A stretch of 64,000 nucleotides of DNA from Paenibacillus sp. FSL H7-0737 (GCF_000758545.1 NZ_CP009279.1:6014001-6078000), one strand, 5' to 3'. Shown: positions 54,021 to 63,765, counted from the first letter of the stretch. Notes: generated by a model from the letters alone, not told the origin. Numbers and translations are program-made.

Positions 54021-54209
54021 CTATCTCTTCCTCGCCTTACTCCGTGCCTGATCCCGCTTCTCCTTCTCCACCCGAACAGCAATCATCGCATAGATTGCGG
54101 CACGTTCGCGCGAAGACAGCTTCATCAGCTCATGCGGTAAAATGTGCAGCTCGTGGAGGGCGTAGTAAGCCAAGTTGGCTTCGCTGTCGCCCTCGTTGAT
54201 TAGTTTTTT
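54021..54209 (-). CDS. -1 frameshift extension of XkdN
   Basis: After a -1 slip on A_AAA_AAC (54209-54203) the ribosome reads 60 more codons (LINEGDSEANLAYYALHELH..., ending RSKARKR, TAG at 54021-54023), giving a fusion of about 200 residues. The extension is basic and helical, like the T-part of the lambda gpGT and the long XkdN-type chaperones. It stops 12 bases before the tape-measure ATG. The heptamer fits X_XXY_YYZ exactly in the zero frame. Confidence 0.82.
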   Translation of the reverse strand, partial: KKLINEGDSEANLAYYALHELHILPHELMKLSSRERAAIYAMIAVRVEKEKRDQARSKARKR

Positions 54210-54622
54210 ACTTCATCCACCAGCTCGTTCATATCTGTGCCGAAGCCATTCAAGGCTTGCACTCGTTCACCCAATGCCGCGAATTCACCCGGAAGCAGCA
54301 TTTTTCGCAGCAGTGTTTCAGCACCAAGGACACCATAAGAACGCTGTAGCTCGGCATTTTTCAGATCCGGATGCACCACACTTGAAGTCATAAGCTTAGC
54401 CATATAATCATTCGGTTCAATCTCGGAGGTATACACTCCGTTCTTACCTTTGACCTTACGAGTAGCTGCTTTACGGCATTCCTGATTCTCATCCTCGTTC
54501 ATACTGCGTAGCTTCCAGGCAACTGCGTTCCCTTCCTTATCCTTAAACCGCTGCGATACCACAAACTCCTCGGTCGTGTCACATGCTACATTTTGCGCAA
54601 AAAACAAACTTAATTCACTCAT
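54200..54622 (-). CDS. xkdN: Tail assembly chaperone XkdN, zero-frame product
   Basis: A 140-residue chaperone of the XkdN family (MSELSLFFAQNVACDTTEEFVVSQRFKDKEGNAVAWKLRSM..., EIEPNDYMAKLMTSSVVHPDLKNAELQ). It binds the tape measure during tail assembly. The ORF ends GTA AAA AAC TAA; the slippery A AAA AAC at 54203-54209 lets part of the ribosomes shift to -1 and make an extended form (see next entry). Confidence 0.88.
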   Translation of the reverse strand: MSELSLFFAQNVACDTTEEFVVSQRFKDKEGNAVAWKLRSMNEDENQECRKAATRKVKGKNGVYTSEIEPNDYMAKLMTSSVVHPDLKNAELQRSYGVLGAETLLRKMLLPGEFAALGERVQALNGFGTDMNELVDEVKN

Positions 54623-54663
54623 TGTCTTCCTCCTAAAATGATTTAGTTTCTTCTAGTACTACT

Positions 54664-54728
54664 AACTAGACAGAGAAGAGACCCGCCGCTCACCTGCACG
54701 CCCGGGCCTTACTTGCTCCTATCTAGTT
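54664..54728 (-). other. Attenuator-like hairpin between tube and chaperone genes
   Basis: AACTAGA (54664-54670) pairs with TCTAGTT (54722-54728), and further G+C-rich pairs lie inside (ACCCG/CGGGC-like). No T-tract follows. In this otherwise gap-free operon it may reduce transcription past the highly expressed sheath and tube genes. Confidence 0.4.
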
Positions 54729-54735
54729 GTCTTTA

Positions 54736-55206
54736 TTAGTTTCCAGAGCCTGCTGGAGCGCCAAAAGCTTGCACAATCTGCACGTCTTCAAAGGTAAAGC
54801 TCACTTCTTCTTCCAGCGCATCTGATTCTGTATCAAGAGAAGCCATGATGACACTATCAAGGTTCACGCCTTTTAAAATAATGCGTTGTGCTCCCACACT
54901 GGACGATGGGTCTTCGTTCGTAACCTCAATATCGAAATACTGATCGACACCTGTGTTCATATAATCAAGCATCATCTGGCGGAAACGGCTAGTCATATAA
55001 AAAATCGTCATCGAACCGCTGCCCGACCATCCAGTCGCTTTATGCTGAACACCACGTCGGCCGAGTGTCTTCACTTCCGCCTTTGTTTTTTCTACCGTTG
55101 CTTCAAGCGTCTTCACATAGAACATCTCTTCAGCTTGCGTGCCAATCACGGCATACGCACGGCCCTCCTGGCCGGAAATCGTATCACTAGCCTTTAAAAA
55201 TGCCAT
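54736..55206 (-). CDS. xkdM: Tail tube protein (XkdM)
   Basis: A 156-residue major tube subunit of the XkdM family: FLKASDTISGQEGRAYAVIGTQAEEMFYVKTLEATVEK, the SGSGSMTIFYMTSRFRQMMLDYM hairpin and the ILKGVNLDSVIMASLDTESDALEEEVSFTFEDV ending. It stacks as hexamers inside the sheath. Start one base after the sheath gene stop. Confidence 0.93.
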   Translation of the reverse strand: MAFLKASDTISGQEGRAYAVIGTQAEEMFYVKTLEATVEKTKAEVKTLGRRGVQHKATGWSGSGSMTIFYMTSRFRQMMLDYMNTGVDQYFDIEVTNEDPSSSVGAQRIILKGVNLDSVIMASLDTESDALEEEVSFTFEDVQIVQAFGAPAGSGN

Positions 55207-55207
55207 C

Positions 55208-56530
55208 TTAAACCACCTTCACTTTCATATATACTTTTTCTACGGAATCTACCGGTTTCACAGCCACATCCAGCACGATACTATCACTATCCGCACCAGC
55301 CACAACGACAACATCTGTCTGCGCGTTAAAGCCCTCAATCGCACCCATATCCTGCAGATCATTCATATAAGTCGCACATTGTGACCAGAACAGAGCCCGT
55401 CCATCTTCATTATTCGCTACCTTACCAATGTAGTAGTTCTCAAAAATACGCTTCAGATCATTCGCAATCCCATCCAGCACGCGTAGCACACGATTTTTGG
55501 AAAACGCTTTGCCTTTATCCGGAGAAAATGCCGTAAACGTGTTAATATCTTGCTCCACCACAGCTCGCCCTCCACTGTAAGTAAAGAGCAATTCACCTCG
55601 CAGCAAAGCTGCAGTCGTCTCAGAATGGCTAAGCCGCACATCAGCGTCAACGGAGTCGTCATATCCCTGATAAGTCAGCGATTGATTCACCGCAGCAGCA
55701 GCCGTAGCACCGGCCACCCAAGCAACAGCATTGTTATTATCAATCATAGTTCCGTCACTCAGTACTACCCCATTCTTCACGCTGATCACACCCTCATGAC
55801 CCGCAGTAGCATAATCCGATAGTACAGCCTGTACTTTCTTCCCTTCAGTATCCCGCAGTCGTCTTACCCAAGAGCTATACAGCGCCTTAAGCGTACTATC
55901 CTGCGATACTAGTCCAACCGTTTGGAACTCAAGCACCTCAAGAGCAGACAAGAAATCGCTGTGCGCACCATTTGTCACCGTACCATTAGCTCCGCCAATA
56001 AGCGGCATCCCTGCGGTTAGCTTCAAGCCTTCTGCGCCATTTTTCTGGAATTGTACATAATCGTTAGCGACCAACTCTTCAGCCGTTCCAACCGTTTGCT
56101 TATTCAGTTCAGTTCCATTCAACAGTGTCTTTACATCAAAAAGAGCATTATTCTCAATATTCTTCTCAATAACAACAGAAAGATCATTTCCGCGTAGACC
56201 GCCATATTTAGCCGTAACCTGTAGACCATTGTTCGTGACCGCCGCTTTAACCCCTTCATTCAATCGATAGAGCAGTAACGTTCCCGCACGTTTCAGCGCT
56301 TCGCGTACTGGCAGTAATGTTGGGTGTTCCAAATCATAACCTAGCAGCTTATTCACGTCGTCCTGCGGGGTAATCTTCATGATCACTCCAGCTTCTCCCC
56401 AAGATAAGGCAAGTGCCAAAGCAGTAATCCCGCGTTCTCCCATTTTGCCGATGGCACCTTGATTCGATGCTACATTTACATACACCCCTGGGCGCACTTT
56501 GTTTTGAGTTGTCCATGTTCCGCCTGCCAT
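55208..56530 (-). CDS. xkdK: Contractile tail sheath (XkdK)
   Basis: A 440-residue sheath protein; contraction of its lattice drives the tube into the target envelope. Family features include AGGTWTTQNKVRPGVYVNVASN at the N-terminus, the GERGITALALALSWGEAGVI segment, and the C-terminal TDVVVVAGADSDSIVLDVAVKPVDSVEKVYMKVKV exchange strand. Start overlaps the upstream small gene by one base. Confidence 0.96.
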   Translation of the reverse strand: MAGGTWTTQNKVRPGVYVNVASNQGAIGKMGERGITALALALSWGEAGVIMKITPQDDVNKLLGYDLEHPTLLPVREALKRAGTLLLYRLNEGVKAAVTNNGLQVTAKYGGLRGNDLSVVIEKNIENNALFDVKTLLNGTELNKQTVGTAEELVANDYVQFQKNGAEGLKLTAGMPLIGGANGTVTNGAHSDFLSALEVLEFQTVGLVSQDSTLKALYSSWVRRLRDTEGKKVQAVLSDYATAGHEGVISVKNGVVLSDGTMIDNNNAVAWVAGATAAAAVNQSLTYQGYDDSVDADVRLSHSETTAALLRGELLFTYSGGRAVVEQDINTFTAFSPDKGKAFSKNRVLRVLDGIANDLKRIFENYYIGKVANNEDGRALFWSQCATYMNDLQDMGAIEGFNAQTDVVVVAGADSDSIVLDVAVKPVDSVEKVYMKVKVV

Positions 56531-56709
56531 TAGTTCAAAACCTCCTTATTCATAAACAATCCCATAGATTGCTTCGCTTCTTCGATCGTATAACTTTTGT
56601 CATCCTGCAAAATAACGTTCAGCACATCCTTTTCCTTAGCCGTAAAAAGCGATGAATTCACAATCTGCTCTTTACCAAAACGATCTCCATTACTCACCTT
56701 TGTGCTCAT
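56530..56709 (-). CDS. Small protein between tail terminator and sheath
   Basis: A 59-residue protein (MSTKVSNGDRFGKEQIVNSS...), rich in Lys/Asp/Glu, ending LFMNKEVLN. It starts at 56709 overlapping the upstream gene by four bases (ATGA) and ends with TAATG over the sheath start. Conserved small genes occur at this place in related tail loci, but I cannot name a family. The tight overlaps make it very probably real. Confidence 0.8.
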   Translation of the reverse strand: MSTKVSNGDRFGKEQIVNSSLFTAKEKDVLNVILQDDKSYTIEEAKQSMGLFMNKEVLN

Positions 56710-57119
56710 TTCAGTCTTTCTCCTCCTATCATATGTCCCATCTTAATGGGGTCAGGCTTCTCACTTTGCAAATACACCATATAGTCTGTTGTAAAAAGCG
56801 GTCCATGCCCCTCTACCCCAGCTTCCCAGGCTTGCCTAGCTACACGAAAGGAGCCACCCTCTTGCTCCATCCCTGCCATTGCCTCACTCAGCTTATCTGC
56901 CATTCTCTCAGCTTCCAGCAGACTGCCTTTTTCATAACGGATACCGAAGCGATAGACCGCTAAATATCGGCCTTCCCGCTGCCGATCCAGTGTCGCTGAG
57001 ATCAGTCCGGGATAAAAATAAGCCGTCTGAGGTTTCTCCCCCTCCACATACACAGGCACATCTGGAAAATACCGCTCCAGCGCACTCGTAATGTGTTCTC
57101 GTAATTGTTGTACCGACAT
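56706..57119 (-). CDS. Tail terminator-like protein (DUF6838)
   Basis: A 137-residue protein (MSVQQLREHITSALERYFPDVPVYVEGEKPQT..., GHGPLFTTDYMVYLQSEKPDPIK) of the phage tail-terminator type. It would cap the finished tube. ATG at 57119 follows GGAG and overlaps the stop of a 23-codon leader ORF by one base (TGATG). Confidence 0.8.
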   Translation of the reverse strand: MSVQQLREHITSALERYFPDVPVYVEGEKPQTAYFYPGLISATLDRQREGRYLAVYRFGIRYEKGSLLEAERMADKLSEAMAGMEQEGGSFRVARQAWEAGVEGHGPLFTTDYMVYLQSEKPDPIKMGHMIGGERLK

Positions 57120-57190
57120 CACTCCATTCCTTTCTGAACTGCGGCGGTTCGCCGATCCTTGATGGTGTTAACCTTCAATTGCATTAACAT
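57119..57190 (-). CDS. Possible 23-residue leader ORF
   Basis: ATG at 57190, GGGGGTG 11 bases upstream, product MLMQLKVNTIKDRRTAAVQK followed by GME, stop TGA overlapping the next ATG. It looks like the remnant of the end of a lost upstream structural gene, or a leader that couples translation. Confidence 0.3.
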   Translation of the reverse strand: MLMQLKVNTIKDRRTAAVQKGME

Positions 57191-57224
57191 TTAAGAAGAC
57201 ACCCCCTCTACTAAAATTAAGAAC

Positions 57225-57257
57225 AAAAAGGATACTATCCAATGTTGGATAATACCC
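57225..57257 (-). terminator. Terminator before the tail operon
   Basis: GGGTATTATCCAA pairs with TTGGATAGTATCC (wobbles allowed) and is followed on the minus strand by TTTTT. It follows a 39-codon ORF and may serve as an antitermination target. Confidence 0.65.
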
Positions 57258-57259
57258 TT

Positions 57260-57379
57260 CTATACTAGGCCAATGCCAAAAGAATCTTTCACCGCTAGAT
57301 TTGTTCTCATCACCACTAGGGTTGAACTATTAGCAGAGCATTCATGCTCTTGCGGTGTTCTTTTTGCTTCATTTGCCAT
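57260..57379 (-). CDS. Possible 39-residue ORF upstream of the tail operon
   Basis: ATG at 57379 to TAG at 57260, product begins MANEAKRTPQEHECSANSS. AGGGGTG lies 12 bases upstream (long spacing). It is bracketed by a possible late promoter and a terminator. No family recognised. Confidence 0.35.
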   Translation of the reverse strand: MANEAKRTPQEHECSANSSTLVVMRTNLAVKDSFGIGLV

Positions 57380-57412
57380 GTTATAAATATACACCCCTAT
57401 TTGCCTTGCAGA

Positions 57413-57455
57413 GACGGTATACCGACGAGGTTTAAGCTAGCTTTGGGATGGTATA
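57413..57455 (-). promoter_or_regulatory. Possible late-regulator direct repeats
   Basis: On the minus strand TATACCATC (57455-57447) and TATACCGTC (57421-57413) are repeated 34 bases apart, ahead of the tail operon. ArpU/RinA-type activators act on late promoters of this kind; the assignment is inference. Confidence 0.35.
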
Positions 57456-57484
57456 GAGCGGTTTTTCGGAGGATCATAAAATCA

Positions 57485-57526
57485 ATAAAAAAAGACCGCA
57501 TCATCCGCTCGGACGACACAGTCTTT
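57485..57526 (-). terminator. Terminator of the ArpU gene
   Basis: AAAGACTGTGTCGTCC pairs along its full length (with several G-U pairs) with GGATGATGCGGTCTTT, loop GAGC, then TTTTTTT on the minus strand. Confidence 0.8.
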
Positions 57527-57544
57527 AGTAACCGTCTATATCTC

Positions 57545-58042
57545 TTAAGTAATACTAATCTTCTCTTTCTTCACTCTAGGTGCTGTTATTAAAGTGTTAA
57601 GGGACAGTAGACCGAGATCCGTTAAAGCCAAAGCCATCTTATAAAAAGCCTTCGAGCGTATCTTCACGTAAGTATCCTTACTTACCGGTGGATCAAACAC
57701 ATGATTGTAAATCGTATAATCGTACGTTTCGTCTCTTTTCATATAACGCTCTCTTACTAATTGCTGTTCCCTCGTATCGAGTCTTTCTACCACAGAGTCT
57801 ATCGCCGAGCAAAAAGCCCTCCTAGCAGCCGGTATATCCACATTATAAGAAGCTATCGCAGCAGTCTGATCAGTAACAGTATTCGTAGGACCATGAAATC
57901 TTTCTGTATACGAATAAGTAGTACTGGCTTCCTTAGCCTCAAATGTAACGGTCTTAAAAATACGGTATTTCTCCAACATGCTCTCTATAGCGACCTGGGT
58001 TCGGCGACGGTCTAGCTCCGGTAAAGCAGATAAGTTCATCAT
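57545..58042 (-). CDS. ArpU-family late transcription regulator
   Basis: A 165-residue sigma-like regulator of the ArpU/RinA/YqaQ type found near late promoters of phages. The C-terminal region (LVRERYMKRDETYDYTIYNHVFDPPVSKDTYVKIRSKAFYKMALAL) has the region-4-like helix-turn-helix. The start at 58042 follows AAAGGAG; the longer frame lacks a site. It should switch on the tail operon downstream. Divergent from the repressor gene. Confidence 0.85.
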   Translation of the reverse strand: MMNLSALPELDRRRTQVAIESMLEKYRIFKTVTFEAKEASTTYSYTERFHGPTNTVTDQTAAIASYNVDIPAARRAFCSAIDSVVERLDTREQQLVRERYMKRDETYDYTIYNHVFDPPVSKDTYVKIRSKAFYKMALALTDLGLLSLNTLITAPRVKKEKISIT

Positions 58043-58230
58043 TTTATGCACTCCTTTAGGTTTTAACAGAATGAGATTAAATTGCGGAAGTTTCCTAAGC
58101 AATGTGCTAAAATATAAAAGTGTTCGTATTCTGTTCGTATTTTTCTATAATATACCACTTCTCTACCAATCTCGTAAAACCCCGTTTGAGTCTGTTTTGG
58201 GCGAAAAAGAATAGCTTTCCCTCCATTATC

Positions 58231-58244
58231 TTGCCTTTTGGCAA
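58231..58244. promoter_or_regulatory. Repressor operator O1
   Basis: TTGCCTTTTGGCAA has perfect 5-bp arms TTGCC/GGCAA. Lies between the divergent ArpU and Cro/C1-type genes. Confidence 0.55.
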
Positions 58245-58261
58245 TAATATACGCTTTGTTG

Positions 58262-58277
58262 TTTACCAATTGGCAAA
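58262..58277. promoter_or_regulatory. Repressor operator O2
   Basis: TTTACCAATTGGCAAA is a palindrome with a single mismatched pair; it shares the TTGGCAA half with O1. It overlaps the -35 of the repressor promoter. Confidence 0.65.
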
Positions 58278-58298
58278 AATGGCTTATATTAATAACAT
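58270..58298 (+). promoter_or_regulatory. Promoter of the repressor gene
   Basis: TTGGCA (58270-58275), 17-base spacer, TAACAT (58293-58298). The -35 lies within O2, so the repressor would regulate itself. Confidence 0.5.
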
Positions 58299-58326
58299 AA
58301 GCTTCAGTCTATAAGGAGTGGTTGAG

Positions 58327-58755
58327 ATGAAACAGGATTTTGGGGATTATATGAAGCAACTTCGCGAAACTAAGGGACTTACTATTAATCAATTGGCAGC
58401 AGCAGCAGGTATTAGCGGATCACAGATTTCACGGATTGAAAATGGTCTAAGAGGTGTTCCTAAGCCAACTACATTACGCAAAATAGCAGAGGCTACAGGA
58501 GTCCCGTACGAGGAGCTAATGGATCAAGCGGGGTATTTGCAGGAACAGGCTCTTCCAAGCGAAGAGATTGTCCCAGAGTGGGCTACAAGCAAGGATAAAC
58601 GTGACTTCCGTAAAATGCTGGAGGATGATGGAGAGCTGATGTTTGATGGGATTCCACTAGACAAGGATGACAAACAGAGGATAAAAGATGTACTGACCGG
58701 CTTATTCTGGGAAGCCAAACAGATGAACAAGAGAAAGAAATCCAACAACACTTAA
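58327..58755 (+). CDS. Cro/C1-type repressor (ImmR-like)
   Basis: A 142-residue XRE-family protein. The helix-turn-helix is MKQLRETKGLTINQLAAAAG followed by ISGSQISRIENGLRGVPKPT (about 9-48). The C-terminus is acidic and lacks a RecA-type S24 peptidase domain, which fits the ImmR/ImmA system where a separate metalloprotease cleaves the repressor. Start at 58327 fits AAGGAG at eight bases. The next gene is the candidate protease. It should keep ArpU and the tail genes silent until DNA damage. Confidence 0.9.
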   Translation: MKQDFGDYMKQLRETKGLTINQLAAAAGISGSQISRIENGLRGVPKPTTLRKIAEATGVPYEELMDQAGYLQEQALPSEEIVPEWATSKDKRDFRKMLEDDGELMFDGIPLDKDDKQRIKDVLTGLFWEAKQMNKRKKSNNT

Positions 58756-58786
58756 TAACTACACTAACATGCTGCAGGTGAAGAAT

Positions 58787-59200
58787 ATGGATGAACTGAT
58801 CAATAATCTGATTAAAAAATATAAAACCAACTGTCCGTTCGAGCTGGCCTCAGCGCTAGGTATTCACATTCGTTTCATGAACCTTGGGACAGGCACAAAG
58901 GGATTATATTACCGAAAACTAAGAAGAAGATTTATCGTCATTCATAATGAGTTGCCAGTTGAGTGGCAGCGCTTCGTTTGTGCGCATGAATTAGGACATG
59001 ATCGTCTTCATAAGGGGATTAACCGCTTTTTTCTAGAGGAAAGCTCCTACTTCTCTCCTGGGAAGCTTGAACGTCAAGCTAATGTCTTTGCTGTAAAGCT
59101 ACTATCCACAGGCAGTAATCCTGAGCAAGAAGAATCCTGTAAAAGCTATTATCTACGGATTGGCATTCCGCCAGAAGTACAGTTTCTTTTGGAAGAATGA
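58787..59200 (+). CDS. ImmA/IrrE-type metalloprotease
   Basis: A 137-residue zinc peptidase (DUF955 family). AHELGHDRLHKG holds the HEXXH zinc site (about 67-71), with the third ligand in LERQANVFA. In ICEBs1 the equivalent ImmA cleaves ImmR, so this protein is expected to release repression of the tail genes. Start at 58787 is preferred (AGGTGA upstream) over an ATG at 58769 without a site. It lies downstream of the repressor gene in the same orientation. Confidence 0.88.
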   Translation: MDELINNLIKKYKTNCPFELASALGIHIRFMNLGTGTKGLYYRKLRRRFIVIHNELPVEWQRFVCAHELGHDRLHKGINRFFLEESSYFSPGKLERQANVFAVKLLSTGSNPEQEESCKSYYLRIGIPPEVQFLLEE

Positions 59201-59245
59201 TAGAACATATGTTATATGAATTTATGCGTGTTTTAATTCTATACA

Positions 59246-59279
59246 TAACAAAAAAAGCTCTTACCGAAGTAAGAGCTTT
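59246..59279. terminator. Bidirectional terminator: tRNA operon end and ImmA end
   Basis: AAGCTCTTAC (59255-59264) and GTAAGAGCTT (59269-59278) form a perfect 10-bp stem with CGAA loop; the minus strand continues with a run of T. Confidence 0.85.
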
Positions 59280-59301
59280 CTAAGAGCAATTAAGCTGAGT
59301 A

Positions 59302-59375
59302 TCGGGATGACACGATTTGAACATGCGACCCCCTGGTCCCAAACCAGGTGCTCTACCAAGCTGAGCTACATCCCG
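59302..59375 (-). tRNA. tRNA-Pro (UGG)
   Basis: Cloverleaf with anticodon TGG, acceptor CGGGATG/CATCCCG. CCA is not encoded. Identical to the copy at 59475-59548. Confidence 0.93.
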
Positions 59376-59389
59376 TTACTATAAAATTA

Positions 59390-59463
59390 TGGAGCGGGTG
59401 ATGGGAATCGAACCCACGCTATCAGCTTGGAAGGCTGAAGTTCTACCATTGAACTACACCCGC
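59390..59463 (-). tRNA. tRNA-Gly (UCC)
   Basis: Anticodon TCC, acceptor GCGGGTG/CACCCGC, CCA encoded. Confidence 0.95.
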
Positions 59464-59474
59464 AAAGGTGAAAA

Positions 59475-59548
59475 TCGGGATGACACGATTTGAACATGCG
59501 ACCCCCTGGTCCCAAACCAGGTGCTCTACCAAGCTGAGCTACATCCCG
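59475..59548 (-). tRNA. tRNA-Pro (UGG), second copy
   Basis: Same 74-base gene as at 59302-59375, no encoded CCA. Confidence 0.93.
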
Positions 59549-59579
59549 TTAAAATATTATAATTGCTTAATAAAAAAAA

Positions 59580-59656
59580 TGGCGCGCCCTGAGAGATTCG
59601 AACTCCCGGCCTTTTGATTCGTAGTCAAACGCTCTATCCAGCTGAGCTAAGGGCGC
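59580..59656 (-). tRNA. tRNA-Arg (ACG)
   Basis: Anticodon ACG (read as inosine in bacteria), acceptor GCGCCCT/AGGGCGC, CCA encoded. Confidence 0.95.
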
Positions 59657-59664
59657 AAAAATTA

Positions 59665-59739
59665 TGGAGCGGACGACGGGAATCGAACCCGCGACCCTCG
59701 CCTTGGCAAGGCGATGCTCTACCGCTGAGCCACGTCCGC
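59665..59739 (-). tRNA. tRNA-Gly (GCC)
   Basis: Anticodon GCC, acceptor GCGGACG/CGTCCGC, CCA encoded. Confidence 0.95.
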
Positions 59740-59745
59740 AATAAG

Positions 59746-59829
59746 TGGTGCGCGTGAAGGGACTTGAACCCCCACGTCGTGAAACGCCAGATCCTAAGTC
59801 TGGTGCGTCTGCCATTCCGCCACACGCGC
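59746..59829 (-). tRNA. tRNA-Leu (UAG)
   Basis: Anticodon TAG and the long variable arm of type-II tRNA; acceptor GCGCGTG/CACGCGC, CCA encoded. Confidence 0.95.
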
Positions 59830-59844
59830 ATGTAATAATAAAAG

Positions 59845-59917
59845 TGAGCCATGAAGGACTCGAACCTTCGACACCCTGATTAAAAGTCAGGTGCTCTACC
59901 AACTGAGCTAATGGCTC
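59845..59917 (-). tRNA. tRNA-Lys (UUU)
   Basis: Anticodon TTT, acceptor GAGCCAT/ATGGCTC, CCA not encoded. Confidence 0.94.
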
Positions 59918-59922
59918 GCACT

Positions 59923-59997
59923 TGGCTGGGGATATAGGATTCGAACCTATGAGTGACGGAGTCAAAGTCCGTTGCCTTACCACTTGGCTAATCCCCA
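59923..59997 (-). tRNA. tRNA-Gln (UUG)
   Basis: Anticodon TTG, acceptor TGGGGAT/ATCCCCA, CCA encoded. Confidence 0.95.
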
Positions 59998-60040
59998 TTG
60001 ATGGTACCTCTATGTTGCCCATAATCTCTCAGGAAGATTA

Positions 60041-60116
60041 TGGTGGAGGCTGAGGGGATCGAACCCCCGACCCTCTGCTTGTAAGGCAGATGCTCTCCCA
60101 GCTGAGCTAAGCCTCC
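60041..60116 (-). tRNA. tRNA-Val (UAC)
   Basis: Anticodon TAC, acceptor GGAGGCT/AGCCTCC, CCA encoded. Confidence 0.95.
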
Positions 60117-60156
60117 ATATCTATGGGACCCTCTAAGGGTAAGTACAAGTAAAAGT

Positions 60157-60231
60157 TGGTGACCCGTATGGGATTCGAACCCATGTTACCTCCGTGAAAG
60201 GGAGGTGTCTTAACCCCTTGACCAACGGGCC
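60157..60231 (-). tRNA. tRNA-Glu (UUC)
   Basis: Anticodon TTC, acceptor GGCCCGT/ACGGGTC (one G-U pair), CCA encoded. Confidence 0.95.
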
Positions 60232-60242
60232 TTGCAAATCTG

Positions 60243-60318
60243 TGGAGCTCTCAACCGGATTCGAACCGGTGACCTCTTCCTTACCATGGAAGCACTCTAC
60301 CTGCTGAGCTATGAGAGC
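60243..60318 (-). tRNA. tRNA-Thr (GGU)
   Basis: Anticodon GGT, acceptor GCTCTCA/TGAGAGC, CCA encoded. Confidence 0.94.
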
Positions 60319-60319
60319 A

Positions 60320-60395
60320 TGGCTCCCCGAACAGGACTCGAACCTGTGACAACTCGATTAACAGTCGAGTGCTCTACCAACTGAGCTATCAGGGA
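60320..60395 (-). tRNA. tRNA-Asn (GUU)
   Basis: Anticodon GTT, acceptor TCCCTGA/TCGGGGA, G discriminator, CCA encoded. First tRNA after the 5S gene. Confidence 0.95.
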
Positions 60396-60401
60396 ATATC
60401 C

Positions 60402-60518
60402 GCTTGGCAACGTCCTACTCTCCCAGGACCCTTCGGTCCAAGTACCATCGGCGCTGGAGGGCTTAACGGTCGTGTTCGGGATGGGTACGCGTGGAACCCC
60501 TCCGCTATCGCCACCAAA
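60402..60518 (-). rRNA. rrf: 5S rRNA
   Basis: About 117 bases; minus strand begins TTTGGTGGCGATAGCGGAGG and holds the conserved ACCCATCCCGAACACG loop. Follows 23S by 75 bases. Confidence 0.95.
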
Positions 60519-60572
60519 CGGGCATTTACAGCGTAAATGCTCAGGCTTGATGCCTGAAAACTGAATCCGAAT

Positions 60573-60587
60573 CGAATTTGCGTTTTA
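60573..60587 (-). other. 23S processing stem, 3' arm
   Basis: CGAATTTGCGTTTTA is exactly complementary to 63618-63632 on the other side of 23S; the two arms would pair to form the RNase III processing stalk that brackets precursor 23S. Confidence 0.7.
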
Positions 60588-60593
60588 AGTATA

Positions 60594-63520
<2,927 letters not shown>

Positions 63521-63617
63521 TGATTTTTCCGCAGGAAAATATCATACAATGACATTTCTTTTGGAATCATCTCACTAATAACATTTACTTGTTTACACAA
63601 GTTGCTAAAAGATGTTC

Positions 63618-63632
63618 TAAAACGCAAATTCG
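63618..63632 (-). other. 23S processing stem, 5' arm
   Basis: TAAAACGCAAATTCG pairs with 60573-60587; flanking bases extend the stalk with few mismatches. Confidence 0.7.
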
Positions 63633-63689
63633 TTTCGGTATCCAGTTTTCAAGGATCAATGTTTAAAGAAGTTATTGAATTAAAAATTA

Positions 63690-63765
63690 TGGTGGAGCCA
63701 AGCGGGATCGAACCGCTGACCTCCTGCTTGCAAGGCAGGCGCTCTCCCAGCTGAGCTATGGCCCC
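63690..63765 (-). tRNA. tRNA-Ala (UGC)
   Basis: Anticodon TGC, acceptor GGGGCCA/TGGCTCC, CCA encoded. Spacer tRNA upstream of 23S. Confidence 0.96.

Noticed and set aside
41954..59200. Intact prophage
   Set aside because: No terminase, portal, capsid, integrase or replication genes; no attachment-site pair was found around the locus.
59567..60022. Open frame of 151 codons across tRNA genes
   Set aside because: It reads through several perfect tRNA cloverleaves in the same orientation.
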